From an uncultured Selenomonadales bacterium (GTDB lineage: Bacteria; Bacillota; Negativicutes; Acidaminococcales; Acidaminococcaceae): a stretch of 64,000 nt of DNA. Where the stretch lies: positions 21,313 through 85,312 of the forward strand of contig ONAV01000002.1 of the NCBI GenBank assembly GCA_900315925.1, given 5' to 3'. The notes beneath the pieces are model-generated. The model was given only the letters and a program-made list of their open reading frames with translations, was not told the origin of the DNA and ran no database searches. Each line of letters opens with the position of its first letter. The stretch's first letter is position 1. Of this stretch, positions 50,052 to 57,936 are shown in pieces. A program made the translations under genes and the position numbers.

Positions 50052-50084
50052 GTCCCGTGCGTCTGCCAGTTCCGCCACCTCGGC
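49996..50084 (-). tRNA. tRNA-Leu (anticodon UAA), insertion target
   Basis: An 89-nt cloverleaf with a long variable arm, encoded CCA and anticodon loop ACTTAAAAT. The acceptor stem has one A-C mismatch (position 5 with 68). It is the last gene of a five-tRNA operon, and the element sits at its 3' end. Confidence 0.95.
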
Positions 50085-50092
50085 AGAAGGTA

Positions 50093-50166
50093 TGGAGGCG
50101 ACACCCGGAATTGAACCGGGGATAAAGGTTTTGCAGACCTCTGCCTTACCGCTTGGCTATGTCGCC
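50093..50166 (-). tRNA. tRNA-Cys (anticodon GCA)
   Basis: A 74-nt cloverleaf with encoded CCA; anticodon loop TCTGCAAAA. It lies 8 bp upstream of tRNA-Leu. Confidence 0.95.
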
Positions 50167-50183
50167 GTACCTACTCTGTATAT

Positions 50184-50238
50184 GGCAGCGGTTGCAGTCT
50201 CCCGGACTTTCGGCCCGGGCTGCGGAATTACACTGCCC
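50184..50238. other. Structured spacer between tRNA-Cys and tRNA-Gly
   Basis: The 105-bp gap contains a nested stem: GGCAG...CTGCC outside, GCAG/CTGC, then CCCGG/CCGGG. It is not a tRNA. It may guide processing of the operon transcript. Confidence 0.4.
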
Positions 50239-50271
50239 ATACATGAAAAGGATTTCTCCTTTTATAAACAA

Positions 50272-50347
50272 TGGAGCGGAAAACGAGACTCGAACTCGCG
50301 ACCCCAACCTTGGCAAGGTTGTGCTCTACCAACTGAGCTATTTCCGC
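50272..50347 (-). tRNA. tRNA-Gly (anticodon GCC)
   Basis: A 76-nt cloverleaf with encoded CCA; anticodon arm AACCTTGCCAAGGTT. Confidence 0.95.
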
Positions 50348-50351
50348 AACA

Positions 50352-50428
50352 TGGTGCCTCAGCACAGAATCGAACTGTGGACACAGGGATTTTCAGTCCC
50401 TTGCTCTACCAACTGAGCTACCGAGGCA
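50352..50428 (-). tRNA. tRNA-Phe (anticodon GAA)
   Basis: A 77-nt cloverleaf with encoded CCA; anticodon arm GGGACTGAAAATCCC. Confidence 0.95.
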
Positions 50429-50431
50429 TAA

Positions 50432-50508
50432 TGGCGACCCGGACGAGACTCGAACTCGTGACCTCCGCCGTGACAGGGCGGCATTCTAACCAACTGAACC
50501 ACCGGGCC
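50432..50508 (-). tRNA. tRNA-Asp (anticodon GUC)
   Basis: A 77-nt cloverleaf with encoded CCA; anticodon arm CGCCCTGTCACGGCG. It is the first gene of the operon. Confidence 0.95.
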
Positions 50509-50529
50509 GTTTTTTCATCAAGCATTATT

Positions 50530-50558
50530 AGTATAGGTTATTTCTTCGTTGCTGTCAA
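50530..50558 (-). promoter_or_regulatory. Promoter of the tRNA operon
   Basis: On the minus strand TTGACA, 17 bp, TATACT, about 20 bp before tRNA-Asp. Near-consensus, as expected for stable RNA. Confidence 0.85.
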
Positions 50559-50585
50559 GCTTTTTTACAAAAACGCGGCACAATT

Positions 50586-51296
50586 TCATGGAGCGACGTC
50601 CGGATATCCCAACTGCTTTGCCAGTTCCCGCAGGTAGGGTTCCAGCCTTTCGTCCAGCAGCTCTTCCAGATCCACCAGCTTTTTTGCGTCAAAATCGTGG
50701 ATCGTGTTGGGGATATACCGGATCTTATTTTCCGCATAGAAGATGTTGCGCACCTGATTATACAGGAACACCACCTCGCTGCCCGTGGCAAAGTCCGCAT
50801 AGTCCAGAATAATCGTGCAGTTGTTGAGGAACGGCAGCGGATACTGGGGGATGATGAACTTCTCAAAGGGCCCGATCCGTTCCGGCAGCTTGTCTGGAAA
50901 ATGCCAGTCAAAGATGCCCTTATGCTCCAGCACGAAATGGGAATGGGGAATATGGGTGGGCATCGTCTCCTCCACCAGCCGGTCTATATACCGGTTGATC
51001 CATTCCTCAAACTGGTCCTTGTCCCGTGTGATGTAACGGAAATCCCGGTACCGCTGCAGCCCCACCTGGCGGACGGGCACATAATCAAAGGTCTCATCCG
51101 TATAGACCAGCTCCAGCCGTCGCCGGGCCGGTACATTCTCATAGGCCGCCAGCATATACTCATGCCGGAACTGGGACCCTCCTTCCTTAAACGTAAAACC
51201 ATGCAGCTCCCGGGGCAGCTTCTGCAGAAACTCCCAGTTCGGGCGCCGCGCCTTGATCACTTCAAAATCTTCCGGTTTTGGCATAACGATATTCAC
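50586..51296 (-). CDS. Conserved-type protein of unknown function
   Basis: A 236-residue soluble protein, rich in aromatic residues (RRPNWEFLQKLPRELHG, YNQVRNIFYAENKIRY). No family recognised. The first usable start is GTG at 51296, with ATG at 51284 as an alternative; neither has a strong ribosome binding site. Confidence 0.6.
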   Translation of the reverse strand: MNIVMPKPEDFEVIKARRPNWEFLQKLPRELHGFTFKEGGSQFRHEYMLAAYENVPARRRLELVYTDETFDYVPVRQVGLQRYRDFRYITRDKDQFEEWINRYIDRLVEETMPTHIPHSHFVLEHKGIFDWHFPDKLPERIGPFEKFIIPQYPLPFLNNCTIILDYADFATGSEVVFLYNQVRNIFYAENKIRYIPNTIHDFDAKKLVDLEELLDERLEPYLRELAKQLGYPDVAP

Positions 51297-51398
51297 GTAC
51301 CGCAGCGTTCCCTTCCCGTTCTTCCGCCACGCCGGCCCAAGGCCCGGGCAACGGGATACAGGCTGCCTCCCCCACGGGCGCAGCCTGTAGAACGGTCA

Positions 51399-52004
51399 TC
51401 AGATCTGCGGTTTTCCTTCCATTTTATTTAATAGATTACCCAGGGTCCATTTAATGGTATCCGAGGGTTCTTCCGCCAGTCCCAGGGGTTTCAGGTCCGT
51501 TTCCCGCAGGAACCGCCGGATAAACTTGTTGCCGTCGGAATTGTAGGCATACATATCCGCATAGGCAAAGGTCCTTACATAGGTTTCCATGTCATGATCA
51601 AAAGGCGAATGGCTGGTTACCAGGTAGGAATCCATCCGATGCACCACCATCACCACCAGGGCGCCGCAGCCCGCCTGTTCCGCCGCCGCCTTCATGGCTT
51701 CCTTGTCCGGCTTCGGGTTTTTGGCGAACATTTCATCCACCGCGGCATTGGCCTTGGTGTTGTCGTCCATCAGCCGGTAATAAGGCACATGGTAATCCAT
51801 CTTCACCATCTGGATCCAGCCCCGCATATCCGCCTTGCCCACACTGCGGGCCCGGTCGATGACCACAAAATTCACCGGCTTCGTCTCAAAGGCCTCCGCT
51901 TTCGGCATCCCCAGAACCTGCACCCCTTCCAACGGGGAAATATCCCCGGCGACGCCGCTGCACAAAACTGCCAGCATCGCCAGCAGCAAAAACAGTTTTT
52001 TCAT
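51399..52004 (-). CDS. Exported protein of unknown function
   Basis: A 201-residue protein with a signal peptide (LFLLLAMLAVLCSGVAG). The mature part has KPVNFVVIDRARSVGKAD and ALVVMVVHRMDS, suggesting a small alpha/beta domain, but no family is recognised. AGGGGGTGA precedes the ATG. A hairpin (ACAGGCTGC/GCAGCCTGT, 51358-51388) follows. The 217-bp gap upstream holds no feature I can name. Confidence 0.7.
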   Translation of the reverse strand: MKKLFLLLAMLAVLCSGVAGDISPLEGVQVLGMPKAEAFETKPVNFVVIDRARSVGKADMRGWIQMVKMDYHVPYYRLMDDNTKANAAVDEMFAKNPKPDKEAMKAAAEQAGCGALVVMVVHRMDSYLVTSHSPFDHDMETYVRTFAYADMYAYNSDGNKFIRRFLRETDLKPLGLAEEPSDTIKWTLGNLLNKMEGKPQI

Positions 52005-52221
52005 AATGCTTCACCCCCTGCCAGGCCGAAATCCGTTCTTTCTTCCAATACATATAGTCTGAAAACGGACCGGCTCTTTTACTACCTGGGTTTATTTTAC
52101 AAAACAATTGTGTCAAATTTATGGAACCGGGCACGGCAAACCGAAAATCCCTGCAAGTCACGGCACGCCTTCACAAAACGCCTGTCGCAGCCGCTCGCCC
52201 TTCGGCCCGGCCCCGCATCCG

Positions 52222-53481
52222 CTATTTCCAGATATCCACCGCGGTCCCGTGTCCCAGGGGGCCTACCCCCAGATAGTTCGCCAGGGTCTGGCCGATATCG
52301 CTGAAAATCTTAAAAGGTGGAAGCTGCTGCGGTTTCACATTCTGTCCGTAAAACAGCACCGGGATTTTTTCCCTGGTGTGATCCGTGCCCTTCCAGGTAG
52401 GATCACAGCCGTGGTCCGCCGTCACCAGCAGTACATCGTCCGGCTGCAGCAGCGCCCACAGTTCCGGCAGGCGGCTGTCGTAATACTCCAGCCCTTCCCC
52501 GTAACCCAGGGCGTCCCGGCGATGGCCGAAGGACGAATCGAAATCCACAAAATTGGCAAACACCAGCGTCCGGTCCGGCGCATCCTTCACCGCCTGCAGG
52601 GTAGCGTCAAAAATCTTGTCCAGCCCCGCCGCGGGGTAATGTTTCGTAATGCCCCGGTGGGCGAAAATATCGGCGATCTTCCCCACTGCATACACGTTAC
52701 CCCCCGCCGCCACCAGTTTATCCAGCAGCGTGTCCTCATGGGCCGGCACCGCATAATCGTGACGGTGGGCCGCTACCCGCTGAAAATCCTCCGCCTTGGT
52801 GCCCACAAAAGGACGGGCGATGACCCGGGCAATCTTATAGGGCTTCACCAGTTCAAAACTCAGCTTGCAGAGGTCATACAGCCGTTCCAGGCCGAAGCTC
52901 TCCTCGTGGCAGGCGATCTGCAGCACGCTGTCCGCCGAAGAATAGATGATGGGCTTGCCGGTGCGCATATGCTCCTCGCCCAGCTCCTTGATGATCTCCG
53001 TACCGCTGGCCAGCTTTTCCCCCAACACTCCGGGCAGGTTTCCTTCCTTTATAATAGCATCCACCAGCTCCTGCGGGAAACAGTGGGGCTGGTCGGGAAA
53101 ATAGCCCCAGTCAAAATCCACCGGCACACCGGCGATCTCCCAGTGGCCGCTGAGGGTGTCCTTCCCCTTGCTCACCTCCGACGCGCAGGTATAGGCCGCC
53201 TTCACCCGACCGGCATTCAGGGACAGATCTTCCAGCGGCTTATCGGAAATGGTATGGGCCATATCTTCCCCGGTGCTGAGCCAGTGGGCCGTTTCCAGCC
53301 CCATGACCGCCAGGTTCGGCAGCGCCAGATACCGGGGCGAGCCGTCCGGGTTCTTCCGGTTCTCCGCCATCCATTGCACAATATGTCCTAAGGTATCGGA
53401 CCCCTTATCCCCAAAGGCCGCCGCGTCACGGGCCCAGCCGATTCCAAAGGAATCCAGCAGCGTAATGATCACACGAGCCAT
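52222..53481 (-). CDS. deoB: Phosphopentomutase
   Basis: DeoB interconverts ribose (deoxyribose) 1- and 5-phosphate in nucleoside salvage. The 419-residue protein has the alkaline-phosphatase-fold metal sites: TLLDSFGIGWARDAAAFGD at the start, SGHWEIAG, and TADHGCDPTWKGTDHTREK near the end. The length is slightly above the usual 390-400. The ATG at 53481 overlaps the bcp stop by one base (TGATG). It pairs functionally with the udp gene upstream. Confidence 0.96.
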   Translation of the reverse strand: MARVIITLLDSFGIGWARDAAAFGDKGSDTLGHIVQWMAENRKNPDGSPRYLALPNLAVMGLETAHWLSTGEDMAHTISDKPLEDLSLNAGRVKAAYTCASEVSKGKDTLSGHWEIAGVPVDFDWGYFPDQPHCFPQELVDAIIKEGNLPGVLGEKLASGTEIIKELGEEHMRTGKPIIYSSADSVLQIACHEESFGLERLYDLCKLSFELVKPYKIARVIARPFVGTKAEDFQRVAAHRHDYAVPAHEDTLLDKLVAAGGNVYAVGKIADIFAHRGITKHYPAAGLDKIFDATLQAVKDAPDRTLVFANFVDFDSSFGHRRDALGYGEGLEYYDSRLPELWALLQPDDVLLVTADHGCDPTWKGTDHTREKIPVLFYGQNVKPQQLPPFKIFSDIGQTLANYLGVGPLGHGTAVDIWK

Positions 53482-53933
53482 CACAGCACCTCCAGCATCT
53501 GCTGCGGATTCTCCGCCGCCTTCACCTTACCGAACGCCTTTACGATGACGCCCTTTTCATCGATTAAATAGGTAGAACGGACCACGCCCATGGTCTTCTT
53601 CCCGTACATATTCTTCTCCTGCCACACATCATAGGCCTGGAGCACCTTCAGTTCCGTATCCGACAGCAGCGTAAAGGGCAGGTTATATTTCTCCTGAAAC
53701 TTCTTATGGGACGCCACGCTGTCCTTGCTTACGCCCAGCACCACCGCGCCCTTTTCCCGGAACTGGGGGAACAGCTCCCCGAAATTGCAGGCCTGCTTCG
53801 TGCAGCCCGGGGTATTATCTTTCGGGTAAAAATACAAAACGACTTTCTGTCCCTTAAAGCTCTGTAAAGAAACCATGTTCCCGTCCTGGTCCGGCAAAGT
53901 AAAATCCGGCGCCTTGGTTCCAACTTCTAACAT
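53481..53933 (-). CDS. bcp: Thioredoxin-dependent peroxiredoxin Bcp
   Basis: A 150-residue peroxiredoxin (BCP/PrxQ type) reducing hydroperoxides. The peroxidatic and resolving cysteines lie in NTPGCTKQACNFGE, five residues apart as in Bcp. It is complete and begins MLEVGTKAPDFTLPDQDG. It overlaps deoB by one base. Confidence 0.95.
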   Translation of the reverse strand: MLEVGTKAPDFTLPDQDGNMVSLQSFKGQKVVLYFYPKDNTPGCTKQACNFGELFPQFREKGAVVLGVSKDSVASHKKFQEKYNLPFTLLSDTELKVLQAYDVWQEKNMYGKKTMGVVRSTYLIDEKGVIVKAFGKVKAAENPQQMLEVL

Positions 53934-54020
53934 ACTGCTTCCTCCTGTAACCCGCAGTCACATTTCCACACACACACGCTCACACAGAAAAGCCCTTTCC
54001 CTGTGATTCCGAAACACGTC

Positions 54021-54818
54021 TTATGCCTTATCCGCGGCAATGAGTTTTTCCAGGGCCCGCTTGGCCACCTTCTGGAACCGCTGCTCCGCCTTTTTATATA
54101 CGCCGGGGGGCGCTACGGACTCGCTGTCCGTCCGCTTGGCCACCACGCCGCAGATGGCCCCGGCCCGAAGCCCGTGGACGCTGCACAGGGTCAGCAGCGT
54201 GGACGCTTCCATCTCAAAATTGGTGCAGCCCAGGGCCTGCCATTCCTTCAGGCTCCCCTGCAGCCGGCGCAGCACATAGCCGTTTAAACTGTCGTAACGT
54301 TCCTGCCCGGGCCAGAAGCTGTCCGTGGTCACGCCAATGCCCATTCCGAAAGGCACCTTCAACTCCCTGGCCGCATCCCGCAGGGCGATGGTCACATCCA
54401 GATCCGCCACCGCCGGGTACTCGATGGGCGCATAGGCCCTGCTGGCCCCGTCCATCCGCACGCAGGCCTTACAGATGACCACGTCCCCCAGATTGATCTC
54501 TTCCTGCAGGGAACCGGTGGTGCCTACCCGGATAAAGGTAGTGACGCCCAGACGCCCCAGCTCTTCCACCACAAAGGTGATGTTGGGGCCGCCCATGCCG
54601 CTGCTCATCACCAGCACCGGCTCCCCCTTCACACGGGCCAGCCAGCTGGTAAACTCACGGTGGCTTGCCAGAAACACGGCCTTCTTGTCCAACGCTTTGG
54701 CCAGGCCTTCCACCCGTCCCGGATCCCCGGGTACCAGGGCATATTTGGCGCCCTGCAGCATCTCCACCGATAAACCAACGTGATACAGCACTTCACCGGG
54801 TTTTGCGTAATTCTTCAT
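54021..54818 (-). CDS. udp: Uridine phosphorylase
   Basis: A 265-residue nucleoside phosphorylase that splits uridine to uracil and ribose 1-phosphate, which DeoB then uses. Motifs: VPGDPGRVE, SSGMGGPNI, RVGTTGSLQ and FEMEASTLLTL (the Met-Glu pair that binds ribose). The ATG at 54818, with AAAGGTGG 8 bp upstream, is preferred to the GTG at 54830. Confidence 0.93.
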   Translation of the reverse strand: MKNYAKPGEVLYHVGLSVEMLQGAKYALVPGDPGRVEGLAKALDKKAVFLASHREFTSWLARVKGEPVLVMSSGMGGPNITFVVEELGRLGVTTFIRVGTTGSLQEEINLGDVVICKACVRMDGASRAYAPIEYPAVADLDVTIALRDAARELKVPFGMGIGVTTDSFWPGQERYDSLNGYVLRRLQGSLKEWQALGCTNFEMEASTLLTLCSVHGLRAGAICGVVAKRTDSESVAPPGVYKKAEQRFQKVAKRALEKLIAADKA

Positions 54819-55001
54819 AGCACAGTCCACCTTTCGTTGTGATTGATCTGACGTATTCTATCTGTTCCTCTACTCCGCAGCCGAAGCGCCGTATCCGGCA
54901 TCCCCGGGTGCAGGCAACCTACAAGGCGCGAATTCGCAGTCTCTATTGTTTATTATATCACATACGAAGAGACAGGACACGAGAAATTGGGGAAAAACAT
55001 A

Positions 55002-55030
55002 ATCCCCCGCTGTGTAAAAACGGGGGATTG
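55002..55030 (-). terminator. Hairpin terminator after the pseudopilin operon
   Basis: AATCCCCCG/CGGGGGATT with an 11-nt loop; on the minus strand it is followed by ATGTTTTT. The rest of the 54831-55157 gap has no gene I can support. Confidence 0.6.
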
Positions 55031-55157
55031 GATTGGAGGAAAAATATGAGTATCATACGCACCAATCTGATTTGTTACATAAAAAGGAGCTATATTTTAC
55101 TCATTTTCATTATTCAATTTTACATCTGAAATCTATATGATACATTAGTCTGTATCT

Positions 55158-56135
55158 TTAATAGCTGACCATTGATTTAAACGGTTCTAACACCTCCCTG
55201 TCACCGGTAATTTTTGATCTACTGTCTACTTTTGCATTCTTCTGTACCATGACTGCACCATTGATAATACTGTCCGATCCAACGGTCAGATTCCCCTGAC
55301 ACAGAATCAACGCTTTTTCTAATTTCACACGGTTGCCTATACGCAAATCGCGATTTGCCAGAATTATGATGCGACCCGTAAACACGGTATTGTCGCCAAT
55401 TGCCGCATCTTCCGCAAACGCAAGGATTCCGTCTCCATTTACATTCAGGCCTTCCGTAAGAGAGATTCCCTTACTGCAATAAATCCACCCGTTCAGTCCG
55501 TCACGTTGCAGTTCCGACGCCGAAGGCAGATCAGTCGAAGTCCAGATTGCTATTTCTTCCACAGAAAATTGCGGAAAAGCCACGCCATCTGATTTGCTTG
55601 TGATAGTATTTGCATTCTTCTCTTCTGATCTTTCCTGCGCATCAGAGCTAAGTACAACAACAGGCGAAGATACGAACTGATGATGTAAATGTTCAGGAAG
55701 CAACAACATACATTGCCGCAATATGAAACTGTTCAATAAGGAATCTGAAACGTCAACTTTCAGAAACCGCAAGCCTAAATCCGAAACCCTGTTAACAGAA
55801 ACGGAAACCAGTACTTCATCATTTCCGGGCTGCAAAGAGGGTAATATATAAACTGCGTCTGCTAATTCCGTTTCATTTTCCTGTTTCAGGGCAACAGACA
55901 CAAAGCTTTGCGCAATGATTTCCAACTGTTTCCGACACATAAATTCCCGAGCCGTCTCTGTTTCCCGGAGCACACTGCGCCCATAACATAAGGCCAAACC
56001 TGAACAAACCATCAGGAACAGCAGGAGCGGAAGCACAATGAATCCCTGCTTCCTTTCCGATCCTCCCGCTGTATCCCGATCGTTTGCCCCACTTGCAAAA
56101 CATCTCATCAGAACTTCACTGAACGATAAAACCAT
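55158..56135 (-). CDS. Pilus-operon protein with a polymer-forming (bactofilin-like) C-terminal repeat
   Basis: A 325-residue protein with an N-terminal hydrophobic helix (GFIVLPLLLFLMVCSGLALC) like a PilX/type II secretion minor component. From about residue 215 a right-handed beta-helix-like repeat reads VNGDGILAFAEDAAIGDNTV and LRIGNRVKLEKALILC, similar to bactofilins. It is the last gene of the pseudopilin operon and overlaps the previous gene by 20 bp. Confidence 0.6.
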   Translation of the reverse strand: MVLSFSEVLMRCFASGANDRDTAGGSERKQGFIVLPLLLFLMVCSGLALCYGRSVLRETETAREFMCRKQLEIIAQSFVSVALKQENETELADAVYILPSLQPGNDEVLVSVSVNRVSDLGLRFLKVDVSDSLLNSFILRQCMLLLPEHLHHQFVSSPVVVLSSDAQERSEEKNANTITSKSDGVAFPQFSVEEIAIWTSTDLPSASELQRDGLNGWIYCSKGISLTEGLNVNGDGILAFAEDAAIGDNTVFTGRIIILANRDLRIGNRVKLEKALILCQGNLTVGSDSIINGAVMVQKNAKVDSRSKITGDREVLEPFKSMVSY

Positions 56136-56643
56136 TGCTTAAAAACACAGAGAAAGCAGCCTGTCTTTCCAACCCGGTTTCCGGTTCCCTCAGATTTATC
56201 ACGATACCAAGTTTCTCCTTCCCTAACGGAATGGTTCTGAAACCGGTTATCTGAACATCCGGATCAGAAAACGGATTAGTTCCTGTCGCAGCGCCTCTCA
56301 TTGTTTTGCGGTATAAAACCCCACCTGAAAGATACCAATTAGATTGCGTATTGTTTACTGTTTTCCGACAGACAATCTGATCCCTGTTATTGAGGTCCTT
56401 GCTCAGCTTCACCTGCGTCAAATTATAGGAAAGTTCGCGACGAAGTATGCTTTCTGTATAGCGTGCTGCCTGAGCTATTTCAATGTCCGCCTGGATTTTT
56501 CTGTAGTTCTTAAGAACCGTTTGAGACATATTACAGTAAACACCGCTGACCATGACTATGATAAGGAATATAATGTTTAGTTCTAAAAGAATTGAGCCAG
56601 ATATTCTTTTATTACAGCAATTATCATGCTTTTCAGGATGCAT
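56116..56643 (-). CDS. Minor pseudopilin, PilW/GspJ-like
   Basis: A 175-residue protein with a prepilin-type site, G before SILLELNIIFLIIV, with Glu at position +5. The rest is a beta-rich minor pseudopilin domain (VQITGFRTIPLGKEKLGIVI). It overlaps both neighbours slightly. Confidence 0.7.
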   Translation of the reverse strand: MHPEKHDNCCNKRISGSILLELNIIFLIIVMVSGVYCNMSQTVLKNYRKIQADIEIAQAARYTESILRRELSYNLTQVKLSKDLNNRDQIVCRKTVNNTQSNWYLSGGVLYRKTMRGAATGTNPFSDPDVQITGFRTIPLGKEKLGIVINLREPETGLERQAAFSVFLSNGFIVQ

Positions 56644-57043
56644 TGTCGTCTATTTTTCCTATTGGTATAAATTCCATGCGGTTCACCAGTGTCTTTCCCG
56701 TAGTTTTATGGCGCATTTCTTTAATAAGTAGAATGTACGGCCCCACTTTCTGTGTGGATACGACTCTTTCATAATCCGTTTTGTACAGTTCTTCCCATTT
56801 GGCAGATAGCGCTTTGTCCTGCCAGGTCACCTCATCATCTTCCAGCAACGAATACGCCTGCATCATCTCATTCCTGTGCGTCATAGCCTGTATTGAATAA
56901 GAGACAGAACCGGCGATTGCTGTAGCAAATCCCAGTAGTGTCAAAAATGCCGGAATCATCATCACCGAAATAAAGCCTTCTGCGGTTTTTCCTGGCCGAA
57001 GCCTTTTTCGATAATTTTTTAAGATAGTATTTTTCTGCTTCAT
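56633..57043 (-). CDS. Minor pseudopilin-like protein
   Basis: A 136-residue protein with a basic leader and the helix GFISVMMIPAFLTLLGFATA. Glu at +5 is absent, so it may not be cleaved as a standard prepilin. It lies inside the pseudopilin run, overlapping both neighbours by a few bases. Confidence 0.6.
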   Translation of the reverse strand: MKQKNTILKNYRKRLRPGKTAEGFISVMMIPAFLTLLGFATAIAGSVSYSIQAMTHRNEMMQAYSLLEDDEVTWQDKALSAKWEELYKTDYERVVSTQKVGPYILLIKEMRHKTTGKTLVNRMEFIPIGKIDDNAS

Positions 57044-57525
57044 AAGCTCACACGTTCTACCCGCACCCTGCCGGTAACAGGTTGAAGGCTGACTTTAGCC
57101 TGTAAAGACCTGAACTTTTCATGCTGTAATACGAAGACTCCGGTTGCAGAAGGAGAACCATTGACAGAAAACTTAATGATGTAAGCAGGAATACTGCTGA
57201 ATTGCAACGCTGAAGACCCAGCCGACGCAAAATCCCGTTTCTTATCAACCAGATTCGGCCTCCGATAGACCCTGTACCCTTTACGCCCGCTGCTTAATTC
57301 TACAAATCCGAGGGCAGAACCAGCCAGGGCTCTTTCCCTTGTGCGCAGAATATCCTCAGAAAACTCCCGGGCCGCGTTTTCTACCTGCACCGTTGCCAAT
57401 ACTCTTTCATACCCGGAAATCCCCGTATACAGTCCGGAGAAAAATACTCCGTACAAAAAAATGCCTGCCAGCCATTCCGCAAGCAGAAATCCGTTATCCC
57501 TGGGTTTCCGCCGCAACACTGCCAT
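57040..57525 (-). CDS. Minor pseudopilin, GspI/H-like
   Basis: A 161-residue protein with the cleavage region NGFLLAEWLAGIFLYGVFF (G before FLLAE) and a beta-rich C-terminal half. It overlaps the major pseudopilin gene by 32 bp. Confidence 0.7.
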   Translation of the reverse strand: MAVLRRKPRDNGFLLAEWLAGIFLYGVFFSGLYTGISGYERVLATVQVENAAREFSEDILRTRERALAGSALGFVELSSGRKGYRVYRRPNLVDKKRDFASAGSSALQFSSIPAYIIKFSVNGSPSATGVFVLQHEKFRSLQAKVSLQPVTGRVRVERVSL

Positions 57526-57922
57526 TTGAAGTTACAGTATTGCCTTCCGCGTCTGAACCGGTCAGACTGTAATTATTGCCGGATACGGAATACTGGAAGT
57601 CTTCGTTTTTCGCATCCTTGAATCCCTTGTTTTTGGCAATATAACCAGGCACCAGATTATCAAGAGAGGCCGGAACGCTACCCTGTTCAAGCTTGTAGGT
57701 GGCAATTGCCTGATCCAATGTCGCGAGATCATTTTTAAGTTTAGCATTGCGCGCCTTGGACCCTGCACCGTCAATCGCAGGCATCAGCATGGTTGCCATT
57801 ACGCCGATAATAATCGTAACAGCGATTACTTCAATCAGGCTGAAACCGGCATTACATTTATTAGTATCCTTTTCTCCGGCTTTCCCGGCAAAACGCATCT
57901 TTTTTTTAATTCTTTTTAACAA
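57494..57922 (-). CDS. Major pseudopilin (GspG/ComGC-like)
   Basis: A 142-residue prepilin with a perfect site, AGFSLIEVIAVTIIIGVMAT, and a C-terminal domain with LEQGSVPASLDNLVPGYIA, as in GspG. The start is TTG at 57922, with AGGAGGG upstream. Expected to form the pseudopilus or competence pilus shaft. Confidence 0.85.
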   Translation of the reverse strand: MLKRIKKKMRFAGKAGEKDTNKCNAGFSLIEVIAVTIIIGVMATMLMPAIDGAGSKARNAKLKNDLATLDQAIATYKLEQGSVPASLDNLVPGYIAKNKGFKDAKNEDFQYSVSGNNYSLTGSDAEGNTVTSNGSVAAETQG

Positions 57923-57936
57923 AGCTATCCCTCCTG

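Noticed and set aside
49996..50084. A-C mismatch in the tRNA-Leu acceptor stem as damage caused by the insertion
   Set aside because: The base concerned is the same in attL and attR, so the mismatch was probably present before integration.
50167..50271. Possible sixth tRNA between tRNA-Cys and tRNA-Gly
   Set aside because: The region folds into nested stems but has no cloverleaf, T-arm or anticodon arm.
54839..55129. 96-codon frame in the gap before the pseudopilin operon
   Set aside because: It runs through a terminator hairpin, lacks a ribosome binding site and has an unlikely composition.
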